A stretch of 7,688 bases of DNA from Gammaproteobacteria bacterium CG22_combo_CG10-13_8_21_14_all_40_8. Lineage in GTDB: Bacteria; Pseudomonadota; Gammaproteobacteria; Enterobacterales; GCA-002770795. The stretch is from contig PCTP01000010.1 in NCBI GenBank assembly GCA_002770795.1, positions 1,347 through 9,034 of the forward strand, written 5' to 3'. A program made the position numbers and the translations under genes. Positions 1-6,888 of the stretch are shown one piece after another; position 1 is the stretch's first letter; each line of letters begins with the position of its first letter. Below the pieces are notes generated by a model. That model saw nothing but the letters and a program-made list of their open reading frames with translations, had not been told where the DNA came from and did no database searches.

Positions 1-1971
1 GCTTTGCCCACCTATAGTCAAGACGAACTGGGCATGCTTGCCCGATGTATCGAGCAAATGCAAAGTCATATTATTAACCACTTGAATGATCTGAATACAA
101 AAAACACCTTACTCAATCAAGAAATTCTAGAGCGTGAGAAAATAGAGCAGCATGAAAAATTTCGCAGCCATATTTTAGAGCTGCTTGCGGAAAACAAGTC
201 GCTCAACCGCATTCTGGAAGCCACCGTTTTAGGACTAGAAAAAATAAAAGTGGGTTCAATTTGTAGCATCTTATTGTTAAGTGAAGACGAAAAATATTTG
301 GAAAAAAGCGTTGCGCCGAACCTACCCGATTTTTATAACAGGGCAACTGATGGAATAGAAATTGGTATTGGCGTAGGATCTTGTGGTACGGCTGCATTTA
401 TCAAACAACGGGTTATTGTTGAAGACATCCAAACTCACGCTTATTGGACGCCCTATAAAAAGCTTGCCGCTGAAGCTGACTTAAGATCTTGCTGGTCACA
501 ACCGTTTTTTTCGTCATCAGGAAAAGTTCTGGGCACTTTTGCTATTTATCACCATCACATCTGCACGCCTAAACAGTCTGATATCAACGCCATTGAACAA
601 GCCGCACGGTTAGCCAGCATCGCTATTGAACACAAACACGCGGAAGACGAAATCAATAATTTAGCCTTTTATGACCCGCTAACTCATCTACCGAATCGAC
701 GATTACTGCTTGACCGTCTTAAACAAGCCATTGCAACCAGAATACATACTGGACGAGAAGCGGCTCTGTTATTTATTGACTTAGATAAGTTTAAAAACAT
801 CAATGACGTTTTAGGCCACGATATGGGCGATTTATTGCTACAACAAATTGCCATGCGCTTGAAAACCTGCATTCGTGAGTGCGATACTATTTCCCGCTTG
901 GGCGGTGATGAGTTTATTGTTATGCTTGAAGATCTGAGCTCAGAAGCGCTAATTGCTGGTAAGCAAACCGAAGCTATCGGTCAAAAGATTTTAAAGGTAC
1001 TTAGTCAAACTTATCAACTGGCATCACACCGCTACAACATTAGCGCGAGTATTGGCGCGACCTTATTAGACGGCACTTTTCAATTAGAAGATGAACTGAT
1101 GAAACAAGCTGATATTGCGATGTATCAGGCAAAAAAAGTGGGCGGCAATCGGTTGTATTTCTTTGACCCTGACATGCAAAAAAATGTGATGGCGCGTGTT
1201 CTTCTGGAAACCGACTTACGCCATGCGGTTATCCGACAAGGACAATTTGAACTTTATTATCAAACTCAAGTGAACGCAACTGGTTGCGTGGTTGGCGCAG
1301 AAGCATTAATTCGCTGGCAATCGCCTGAGCGCGGCATGGTTTCGCCATTGGAATTTATTCCAATGGCAGAGGAAACTGGATTAATTTTACCATTAGGACA
1401 CTGGGTGTTATACACCGCCTGTCAACAATTAGCGACCTGGGCATTGCAACCTGAAACTGCGCACATCACATTAGCGGTCAATATTAGTGCTCAACAATTT
1501 AGAACGCCCACTTTTGTTGAAGAAATACAGATCTTAATAAAGCAAACTAATATCAATCCTTACAAATTGAAATTGGAGATCACAGAAAGCATTTTACTCG
1601 ATAACCTAGAAGATATTATTGAAAAAATGACCCTACTTAAAGCGCAAGGGATCAATTTTTCAATTGATGATTTTGGCACTGGTTACTCATCGCTTCAATA
1701 CCTTAAACGATTACCGCTCGATCAGCTCAAAATTGATCAATCATTTGTGCGTGACATTGAGAATGATAGCAGCGATAGAGCGATCATTGTCACAATCATT
1801 TCTATGGCGCAAAGTTTGAATCTAGATGTGATTGCTGAGGGTGTTGAAACAGAACAACAGAGAAATTTTTTAATTAATGCTGGTTGTCCAAATCAACAGG
1901 GTTATTTGTACAGTAAACCCATGCCCATCGCCGAATTCAATGCCGCGTTAGAAACTAATACTCTGAGTTAA
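1..1971 (+). CDS. HAMP-GAF-GGDEF-EAL diguanylate cyclase/phosphodiesterase, 5' end outside window
   Basis: This gene makes and/or breaks down cyclic di-GMP in response to a sensed signal. The frame is open to the left edge, so the TTG at base 4 is probably an internal Leu codon, not a start. Numbering codons from base 1, residues 1-25 look like the end of a HAMP domain (DELGxLA pattern), so a membrane-anchored sensor probably precedes them. Residues 26-56 are charged and coiled-coil-like. Residues about 60-212 resemble a GAF domain. The GGDEF domain (about 220-390) has an intact GGDEF motif at 301-305 and an RxxD inhibitory I-site at 292-295, exactly five residues upstream. The EAL domain (about 400-650) keeps EAL (434-436), N494, E526, the DDFGTG aspartates 556-557, K577, E613 and the QGY motif. 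Both activities therefore look chemically possible; which one dominates cannot be read from sequence. It converges on the RND operon, and no plus-strand terminator is evident after its TAA. Confidence 0.95.
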   Translation, partial: ALPTYSQDELGMLARCIEQMQSHIINHLNDLNTKNTLLNQEILEREKIEQHEKFRSHILELLAENKSLNRILEATVLGLEKIKVGSICSILLLSEDEKYLEKSVAPNLPDFYNRATDGIEIGIGVGSCGTAAFIKQRVIVEDIQTHAYWTPYKKLAAEADLRSCWSQPFFSSSGKVLGTFAIYHHHICTPKQSDINAIEQAARLASIAIEHKHAEDEINNLAFYDPLTHLPNRRLLLDRLKQAIATRIHTGREAALLFIDLDKFKNINDVLGHDMGDLLLQQIAMRLKTCIRECDTISRLGGDEFIVMLEDLSSEALIAGKQTEAIGQKILKVLSQTYQLASHRYNISASIGATLLDGTFQLEDELMKQADIAMYQAKKVGGNRLYFFDPDMQKNVMARVLLETDLRHAVIRQGQFELYYQTQVNATGCVVGAEALIRWQSPERGMVSPLEFIPMAEETGLILPLGHWVLYTACQQLATWALQPETAHITLAVNISAQQFRTPTFVEEIQILIKQTNINPYKLKLEITESILLDNLEDIIEKMTLLKAQGINFSIDDFGTGYSSLQYLKRLPLDQLKIDQSFVRDIENDSSDRAIIVTIISMAQSLNLDVIAEGVETEQQRNFLINAGCPNQQGYLYSKPMPIAEFNAALETNTLS

Positions 1972-1973
1972 AT

Positions 1974-2013
1974 AAAAAATAGATTTGGAAGAGATCTGCA
2001 CTTCTCTCAAACC
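1974..2013 (-). terminator. candidate intrinsic terminator of the propeller-RND operon
   Basis: Read on the minus strand, about 36 bases beyond the RND stop codon, GGTTTG-AGAGA pairs with TCTCT-(2-base bulge)-CAAATC across an 8-base loop, with one G-U pair. Two bases later comes a run of six T (1974-1979). The stem is modest and bulged, so this is a probable rather than a strong terminator. The G-U pair works only on the minus strand, and the T-run lies on the correct side for the RND gene. Confidence 0.5.
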
Positions 2014-2037
2014 AACACGCTTTCTTGCCTGGCTTCG

Positions 2038-2087
2038 CCCGCTTTGAACTAATGCTGCTTTCGATACAAAATTGCAGCTAAAGCGGG
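2038..2087. repeat. nested inverted repeat spanning the RND stop codon
   Basis: CCCGCTTT at 2038-2045 is perfectly complementary to AAAGCGGG at 2080-2087. Inside it GCTGC (2054-2058) pairs with GCAGC (2074-2078). The right arms encode the last residues of the RND protein, while the left outer arm lies in the intergenic space. No T-run follows on either strand, so this is not a classical terminator by itself. It could protect the mRNA 3' end or be coincidental. Confidence 0.4.
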
Positions 2088-4373
2088 TAATAAGGTGATA
2101 GCCCCAATCATATTAACTAAAAACATAAAAGTTAACAAAATTCCCATATCCGCTTGGAATTGTAAATCAGAAAATATCCAAGTACTCACAGCAATCCCCA
2201 AAGTTAAACCCGTAATAATCACTGCGTTTCCGGTTAATGTCAGTGTTTTATAATAGGCATCTCGGATAGTCACACCCTTTCTCAAGGATGACACCATGCG
2301 GGAAAAGATATAAATCCCATAATCCACGCCTACCCCTACCCCCAAAGCAATAACGGGTAAAGTCGCTACCGTTAAACCTATATGCAATATACTCATCGTC
2401 GCCTGAGCCAAGATAGAAACCACCGCTAAAGGAATAATTACACAAAGAGTACCGCGAACTGATCCAAAAGTAATTAAACAAAGGAAAATCACCACGCCAT
2501 AAACCCAATACAACATGGGTAGTTGGGCTGCTGCAACGACTTCGTTGGTAGCAGCTAATACGCCAACAGGTGCACTAGCGAGCCGATAGTTTACTCCTTG
2601 TGTTGGGAAATCTTCTTTGTATTGTTTAACTGCAGCAATCACTGTCTCAATGGTTTTCGCTTTGTGATCTTTGGTAAAGATTAAAACAGGGATAACACTA
2701 CATTCATCATTCAGTAGCCCCGTGCTTGTCGGGACACGACCTGTGTCTTGTGATAACAAAGAAGGGGTTTTAGGGAGGACTTTCCATGATGGAAACCCTT
2801 CGTTGTAAGCCACATTAATTTTTTTAGCAATTTCAGGAAGCGATATGACGGACTGAACGCCCTCCACATTACTCATGCGCCAATGGAAATCATCAATGGC
2901 GTTCATCACATCATAATCTATACAAGAGTCCTTTTTAGATTCTACAATCACAGAAATTAAATCCGTCCCAATTGAAAAGTGCTTGGTAACGAAATCAGTA
3001 TCTTTATTGTAAATGGAATCAGCCCTTAAAGCTGGCGCCCCTGCATGTTGAGCCCCCACTTTCATATTTAAGGCAAAATAGCTCCCAAACAGGGTCAAAA
3101 CAAGCGTGATCAAGATAGTTGGCACAGCCCATTTCTTTCCACCAAAACCTGATAGATTCAACCAAACTTTATCATGCCAATGTTGCGCATGTTTGGTCTT
3201 ATCCACAAAAGCTTTATCTAGTTTCAACATGGACAGTAGCAAAGGCAGCAATATCAAATTTGTGAGAAAAATAACCGCCACACCAAGACTCGCGGTTATC
3301 GCTAATTCACGAATGATATCGATTTGAATGAGTAAAAGGGTTAAAAATCCCAAAGTATCACTTAATAAGGCAACCCCCCCAGGGATCATCAAGCGCTTAA
3401 ATGCAGTTTTTGCAGCTTCAAAACAGCTTGAACCCATTGATACTTCACGACTCACCGCGTTAATCATTTGCACCCCATGACTCACGCCTATGGCAAAGAC
3501 CAAGAACGGCACCAAAATAGACATGGGATCGATACCAAATCCCATCGATGTTAGAAGTCCTAATTGCCAAAATACTGCGATAATAGATGTCGCGATGGGT
3601 AAGAAAGTCAGTATGGCCGATTTTGAATACCAATAAACTAGTATCGCTGAGATAAATATGGCTAGTGCGAAAAATACTAATACGCCTTTAGCACCTTTGC
3701 TCACATCACCAATCATCTTAGCAAAACCAATAATGTGAACTTTTATATCGTCATTTTGATATTTATCTCGAATGCCTTCTTCTAAACTTTGCGCCAAGGC
3801 AATAAAATCCGTGTTTTTTCCTGTTTGTGGATCAATATCTAGCAGCTGAGTGGAAACCATGGCGCTTACAAAATCGTTAGAAACCAAACGTCCAACAATG
3901 CCAGCTTTAATCACATTTTGTTGAACCTTTTTTAGCCCTTCTGCTGTAGGTTGGTAGTCGGCATCTATCACTGGACCGCCTCTGAAACCTTGCTCATCTA
4001 CTTCTATATATCTTGTATCTGGTGTAAAAATAGATGAGACTCGTTCAATGCCTTTAATACTGGCAACTTCATTGGTCACTTTCTCAAGAACACCTAAAAA
4101 GTTAGCTTGAAAGATATCTCCTTTTTTGTTTTCCAAAACAATCAACACTCTATTCGCGCCACCAAATTGAGACTGATACTCTAGATAGGTTTTCATATAA
4201 GGATGTTCTAAAGGAATATTTTTCTTGAAGCTGGCATCAATTCGTAAATGAGCAGCAGAATAAATCATAAAAATGGTTATAGCGGCAAAGATAAATAAAA
4301 ATAGCTTTCTGTTTTTGAAAAAAAGCTCGGCCAAAAAATCTGAAATAACGGAGGTTATATTATTTTTTTTCAT
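2049..4373 (-). CDS. RND-superfamily (MMPL/HAE3-like) inner-membrane exporter
   Basis: A 774-residue inner-membrane transporter of the RND superfamily, MMPL-like branch, probably proton-driven and exporting a hydrophobic or lipid-like substrate; the substrate cannot be read from sequence. The architecture is a duplicated RND fold. TM1 is about 23-42, followed by a periplasmic loop to about 230, TM2-TM6 within 231-383, TM7 about 417-434, a second periplasmic loop to about 617, and TM8-TM12 within 618-770. TM10 carries the signature GVGVGVDYGIYIFSR with Asp684-Tyr685. The matching TM4 position has Ser298-His299. I chose the ATG at 4371-4373 rather than the TTG two codons upstream because an AGG Shine-Dalgarno core lies 8 bases before the ATG but only 2 before the TTG. 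It follows the propeller gene by 14 bases, so it is surely co-transcribed. It is smaller than tripartite AcrB-type pumps (about 1,000 residues or more), and no membrane-fusion or outer-membrane partner gene is in the window. Confidence 0.93.
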   Translation of the reverse strand: MKKNNITSVISDFLAELFFKNRKLFLFIFAAITIFMIYSAAHLRIDASFKKNIPLEHPYMKTYLEYQSQFGGANRVLIVLENKKGDIFQANFLGVLEKVTNEVASIKGIERVSSIFTPDTRYIEVDEQGFRGGPVIDADYQPTAEGLKKVQQNVIKAGIVGRLVSNDFVSAMVSTQLLDIDPQTGKNTDFIALAQSLEEGIRDKYQNDDIKVHIIGFAKMIGDVSKGAKGVLVFFALAIFISAILVYWYSKSAILTFLPIATSIIAVFWQLGLLTSMGFGIDPMSILVPFLVFAIGVSHGVQMINAVSREVSMGSSCFEAAKTAFKRLMIPGGVALLSDTLGFLTLLLIQIDIIRELAITASLGVAVIFLTNLILLPLLLSMLKLDKAFVDKTKHAQHWHDKVWLNLSGFGGKKWAVPTILITLVLTLFGSYFALNMKVGAQHAGAPALRADSIYNKDTDFVTKHFSIGTDLISVIVESKKDSCIDYDVMNAIDDFHWRMSNVEGVQSVISLPEIAKKINVAYNEGFPSWKVLPKTPSLLSQDTGRVPTSTGLLNDECSVIPVLIFTKDHKAKTIETVIAAVKQYKEDFPTQGVNYRLASAPVGVLAATNEVVAAAQLPMLYWVYGVVIFLCLITFGSVRGTLCVIIPLAVVSILAQATMSILHIGLTVATLPVIALGVGVGVDYGIYIFSRMVSSLRKGVTIRDAYYKTLTLTGNAVIITGLTLGIAVSTWIFSDLQFQADMGILLTFMFLVNMIGAITLLPALAAILYRKQH

Positions 4374-4380
4374 TATCAAT

Positions 4381-4385
4381 ACCTA
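4381..4385 (-). promoter_or_regulatory. Shine-Dalgarno site deciding the RND start
   Basis: On the minus strand TAGGT sits with its AGG core 8 bases upstream of the ATG at 4371-4373, a normal distance. The alternative in-frame TTG at 4377-4379 would be only 2 bases from it. This supports the ATG and shortens the protein by two residues. The site lies in the 14-base gap after the propeller stop codon. Confidence 0.6.
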
Positions 4386-4387
4386 GC

Positions 4388-5383
4388 TTAAGGTTTTAAA
4401 AAACGGCTAAGATCAGAAACACCGTCTTCGCCTACAGAAATAAGCTTTTCATCATCAACAAAAATTAAATCAGATATAGCCTTCCGATCATCTTTTTGAT
4501 AAAACAAAAAATGTTGCCCATTATCATGGCTGATTAAAACCACACCATCAGCACCACCGATAGCAACAATTTTATTGTTTGGACTTAGGGTTATAGAATA
4601 AAGATTGTTTTTAATATTGGTCGGTATTAGCTGCCAATTTTGGCCATTATCAATGGAGCGAAAAATATTACCTCTCAAACCTGCTACAAGAAGTACATCA
4701 TCATTCAATACATGCACCGCAAAAAAGGATCCTTGATAATCCAATGAAAGACGCTTCCAATTTAAAATATTTGAATCACCTAAAGCGACAAATCCAGCTT
4801 CTCCGGTCATAATTAATTGTCCATTTTTCAGCGGTTTTATTTGATATAAATGAGGTAAACCAAAATCAGGATCATCAAGTGTTTCGAGATACTCTTCATG
4901 CCACTCTGTGCCACCCTGATTGGTGGCCATAAAGTTTCCATAAGCACCAACTGCAAAACCTCTATTTTTGTCTAAAAAAGCAACATTAAACAAAGGTTTT
5001 TCTACATTCTGTTGAGGGTCATCAATAATTGGTGCGGTATTTTGTAGCGCCCAGTTTTCTCCACCATCAGTCGTATTTATAATCACAGTATCATGCCCAA
5101 CCGCCCAGCCAGTCTTATCATCAATAAAAAATACACCGGTTAACGAGGATCTAATTGGCACATTGGCTTGTATCCATGTTTTACTTTGATCATCCGACCA
5201 TAATACATGTCCTCTTTCTCCCACAGACACTAAGCGTCCATTGGGTAATTTAACAACCTTTAGCAGTAAAGATTGGGAAACATTTGGGGCATGCCATGAA
5301 GACTGATCCTGTGCATTCGCATTCTTCATGAATGTGAATGATAAAACACAAACAGCTAGGATAATTTTTAAATTCAGTTTCAT
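4388..5383 (-). CDS. secreted Ycf48/BNR-like beta-propeller protein, partner of the RND exporter
   Basis: A 331-residue exported protein. Residues 1-24 form a Sec signal peptide (Lys-rich start, hydrophobic core, ANA cleavage site before Gln25, no lipobox cysteine), so the mature protein should be periplasmic. The rest is a run of about seven propeller blades, each ending in a pattern like VG..G.....DGG..W, near residues 49-70, 91-111, 141-161, 188-209, 229-250, 271-292 and 313-328; the last is degenerate. This resembles Ycf48 (photosystem II assembly factor) and BNR/sialidase-type repeats. No photosynthesis gene is nearby, so 'photosystem' database names would mislead. From memory, such propellers often sit beside MMPL-type RND genes in gammaproteobacteria, frequently with DUF1302 and DUF1329 genes, which are absent here. 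The likely role is a periplasmic partner of the exporter (inference). No good Shine-Dalgarno precedes the ATG; the signal peptide supports this start. Confidence 0.88.
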   Translation of the reverse strand: MKLNLKIILAVCVLSFTFMKNANAQDQSSWHAPNVSQSLLLKVVKLPNGRLVSVGERGHVLWSDDQSKTWIQANVPIRSSLTGVFFIDDKTGWAVGHDTVIINTTDGGENWALQNTAPIIDDPQQNVEKPLFNVAFLDKNRGFAVGAYGNFMATNQGGTEWHEEYLETLDDPDFGLPHLYQIKPLKNGQLIMTGEAGFVALGDSNILNWKRLSLDYQGSFFAVHVLNDDVLLVAGLRGNIFRSIDNGQNWQLIPTNIKNNLYSITLSPNNKIVAIGGADGVVLISHDNGQHFLFYQKDDRKAISDLIFVDDEKLISVGEDGVSDLSRFLKP

Positions 5384-5419
5384 AAATTTTATGGTGTGTT
5401 TAAATGAATAGATGGTAAA

Positions 5420-5448
5420 GTTATAGTCTAGAGCAAAAAAAATAACAA
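5420..5448 (-). promoter_or_regulatory. sigma-70-type promoter for the propeller-RND operon
   Basis: On the minus strand TTGTTA (5443-5448; 4 of 6 to consensus) is followed after exactly 17 bases by TATAAC (5420-5425; 5 of 6). Transcription would start near 5413, giving a leader of about 30 bases before the propeller ATG at 5383. The spacer starts with a run of eight T. This is the best promoter match upstream of the operon. Confidence 0.6.
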
Positions 5449-5510
5449 GCGTTTATCCTAAAAACAAAGTTTCATTTTTATCAGATCACTGCTTGTTTAA
5501 GTATAAAGCC

Positions 5511-5562
5511 TGACGATAACAACGAGTAAACCCCTATTCATCCAGTTTTATGACAATAACAA
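5511..5562. repeat. 12-base direct repeat, two copies 40 bases apart
   Basis: TGACGATAACAA (5511-5522) and TGACAATAACAA (5551-5562) differ at one base and start exactly 40 bases apart. The core ATAACAA recurs at 5442-5448, overlapping the -35 box of the operon promoter. Copies upstream of a promoter at near-integral helical spacing are what a regulator binding array would look like, but in AT-rich DNA chance is possible. Confidence 0.4.
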
Positions 5563-5604
5563 ATAAAACCACAGATATACACGAGATTTTATACACGTGC
5601 TTTC

Positions 5605-5635
5605 AAAAAGAAGCCACTCTATGAGTGGCTTCTTT
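5605..5635 (-). terminator. strong intrinsic terminator of the protease gene
   Basis: A perfect 13-base-pair stem (5607-5619 with 5623-5635) closes a 3-base loop. On the minus strand it ends in CTTTTT, where the T-run (5605-5609) overlaps the base of the stem and extends two bases past it. It lies 57 bases beyond the protease stop codon, as expected for its terminator. On the plus strand the stem is followed by ATTTT, so it might also work weakly that way, but nothing seems to be transcribed towards it. Confidence 0.85.
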
Positions 5636-5662
5636 ATTTTAACATTAAGTTTGTTTCATTTG

Positions 5663-5678
5663 TCTCTTTCGAAAGAGA
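5663..5678. repeat. 16-base perfect palindrome in the protease 3' untranslated region
   Basis: TCTCTTTCGAAAGAGA is its own reverse complement and starts 13 bases beyond the protease stop codon, between it and the terminator. As RNA it could form a short hairpin. As DNA it has the symmetry of a dimeric repressor site, but its place downstream of the gene and far from any visible promoter makes an operator role doubtful. Confidence 0.6.
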
Positions 5679-5691
5679 TTAATGCTTTTGA

Positions 5692-6888
5692 TTATAAATG
5701 AATAATTGGATCTGGATTACCATCTGGATCGTTACCAGCTGTTCCACTCGTTGAAGCACGATCATTGGTCATCATTCTAACAGCACATGCTGCAGGAGAA
5801 GCCATTGAAGTACCAGACATGGTAGTCGTTCCTCCACCAGGCTTGAGAGATAAAATACTAACACCAGGAGCTGCATAGTCAACAGGTGGATTACCCCAGT
5901 TAGACCAAGATGGCATATTATCATTCACATCTACAGCAGATATAGTCGCAATATTATTTCCATTCGCTCTGGCTGGAGAATGATCATTTGCATCGCCACC
6001 TTCATTACCCGCAGCTAAGGTAAAATAGGCACCCGAAGACTGAGCTGCAGCTTTAACAGCATCATCTAAGGCCTGACTCACACCACCACCTAAACTCATA
6101 TTGGCGCAATCTCCAGGAGATGCATGAGCAGCTACCCAATCTACTCCAGCTATAACCCCAGAATTGGAGCCAGATCCCCTTGCATCTAATACCTTCACTG
6201 GCACGACCGTGGCTCCAGCCGCAATTCCCACGACATCAATGGAGTTATCTTTAGCTGCTATGGTGCCAGAAACATGAGTACCATGACCATTTAAATCATT
6301 CATTCCTGCGTTACGACCTCGTGTGAAAGCTGAAAAACCACGGCTAGTATCTACATTGAGATCTGCATTGGTCAGATCAACACCTGTATCAATGATCCAA
6401 GCTGTATGACCAGCACCATTAAGGGGGCCACCGACTCGGGTCACACTCCAAGGCGTAGTTTGACTAGCCGAACCACCTCCACCACCGCCAGGTTTTCCTT
6501 TACTAATAGAAACAATGCTGTCTGGTGAAAAGCTTTTGACATTTGCATCATCGCCGAAGGCTTTTTCTGCCGCGCTACAAGGCATAGATAGAGTAAAGCC
6601 TTTAATAGAGTGCGCATAAACATGTTGAATCTCAGCAAGTTTTACAGTAATTGACGAACCAGAATTAAGCGACTGGGTCATTGCGTTAGCACGATTCAAC
6701 AATCCTTGAGCATGGCTATTCACTTCATAGCTTGCCAAATTATCGTTCAAACGAACGATACAGCGATTTTGAATATTTGCGATTTCTGAACTCATGGTAG
6801 CAGTTGGGTCAGTGCTAACTGCCTCAAAAGCCATAGCGGGTGCAATAAGTGCAAGCGCTACAGATGTAGCTAATAAAGTTTTCTTCAT
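5692..6888 (-). CDS. secreted subtilisin-like (S8) serine protease, pre-pro-enzyme
   Basis: A 398-residue secreted endopeptidase of the subtilase family. Residues 1-20 are a signal peptide (MKK start, hydrophobic core, AMA cleavage site). Residues about 38-128 look like an I9-type inhibitory propeptide, ending in a hinge with six consecutive glycines (134-139). The catalytic domain follows: Asp167 in IIDTG, His202 in GHGTH, oxyanion Asn295 in AAGNEG and Ser361 in GTSMASP, so the triad is intact. The overall pattern is nearest to proteinase K/subtilisin-type S8A enzymes. Only 37 residues follow the catalytic Ser, against roughly 55 in subtilisin, and the usual HVAG after SP is replaced by AACAV. 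The tail DPDGNPDPI is, as I recall, seen in some bacterial subtilases, so the end looks natural rather than truncated. I chose the ATG at 6886-6888, 16 codons inside the longest frame, because GGAGG precedes it and it begins a proper signal peptide. It appears monocistronic. Confidence 0.95.
   Translation of the reverse strand: MKKTLLATSVALALIAPAMAFEAVSTDPTATMSSEIANIQNRCIVRLNDNLASYEVNSHAQGLLNRANAMTQSLNSGSSITVKLAEIQHVYAHSIKGFTLSMPCSAAEKAFGDDANVKSFSPDSIVSISKGKPGGGGGGSASQTTPWSVTRVGGPLNGAGHTAWIIDTGVDLTNADLNVDTSRGFSAFTRGRNAGMNDLNGHGTHVSGTIAAKDNSIDVVGIAAGATVVPVKVLDARGSGSNSGVIAGVDWVAAHASPGDCANMSLGGGVSQALDDAVKAAAQSSGAYFTLAAGNEGGDANDHSPARANGNNIATISAVDVNDNMPSWSNWGNPPVDYAAPGVSILSLKPGGGTTTMSGTSMASPAACAVRMMTNDRASTSGTAGNDPDGNPDPIIHL
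6472..6489 (-). repeat. six-unit GGN trinucleotide tract encoding the protease hinge
   Basis: Six consecutive glycine codons (GGC GGT GGT GGA GGT GGT on the minus strand) encode residues 134-139 of the protease, between propeptide and catalytic domain. The tract is imperfect at the third base, which reduces slippage. Any gain or loss of a unit would stay in frame and change only linker length. Confidence 0.7.

Larger units (their letters stand above)
5384..5691. other. 308-base intergenic region between protease 3' end and propeller-RND operon
   Basis: This AT-rich gap holds, from right to left, a 16-base palindrome, the protease terminator, a spaced direct repeat and the promoter of the propeller-RND operon, each listed separately. 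About 5449-5510 and 5563-5604 show nothing I can assign. I see no tRNA, no IS end and no convincing small gene in it. Confidence 0.7.

Noticed and set aside
4..6. TTG as start codon of the c-di-GMP gene
   Set aside because: The frame is open to the window edge and the first residues read as the end of a HAMP domain, so the true start is upstream.
203..397. 64-codon minus-strand open frame inside the c-di-GMP gene
   Set aside because: Antisense shadow of the GAF-coding region, with no ribosome site or recognisable protein features.
684..872. 62-codon minus-strand open frame inside the GGDEF region
   Set aside because: Shadow frame opposite a conserved domain; composition is unlike a real protein.
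2248..2508. 86-codon minus-strand frame within the RND gene
   Set aside because: Out-of-frame reading of TM8-TM11 coding sequence; the RND frame is clearly the real one.
3106..3327. 73-codon plus-strand frame opposite the RND gene
   Set aside because: Antisense shadow without a Shine-Dalgarno or family resemblance.
4388..5383. Photosynthesis-related role for the Ycf48-like protein
   Set aside because: Similarity is to the propeller repeats only; the neighbour is an RND pump and no photosystem gene is present.
5621..5701. 26-codon plus-strand frame resembling a short hydrophobic peptide
   Set aside because: It starts inside the terminator loop, runs into the protease 3' end antisense and has no ribosome site or promoter.
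5738..5808. Compensated frameshift near the protease C-terminus
   Set aside because: The alternative frames contain stops, and the tail after the odd stretch returns to a family-like DPDGNPDPI ending in the same frame, so no frameshift is needed.
6441..6638. 65-codon minus-strand frame within the protease propeptide and hinge
   Set aside because: Alternate-frame shadow; the protease frame has signal peptide, propeptide and full triad.
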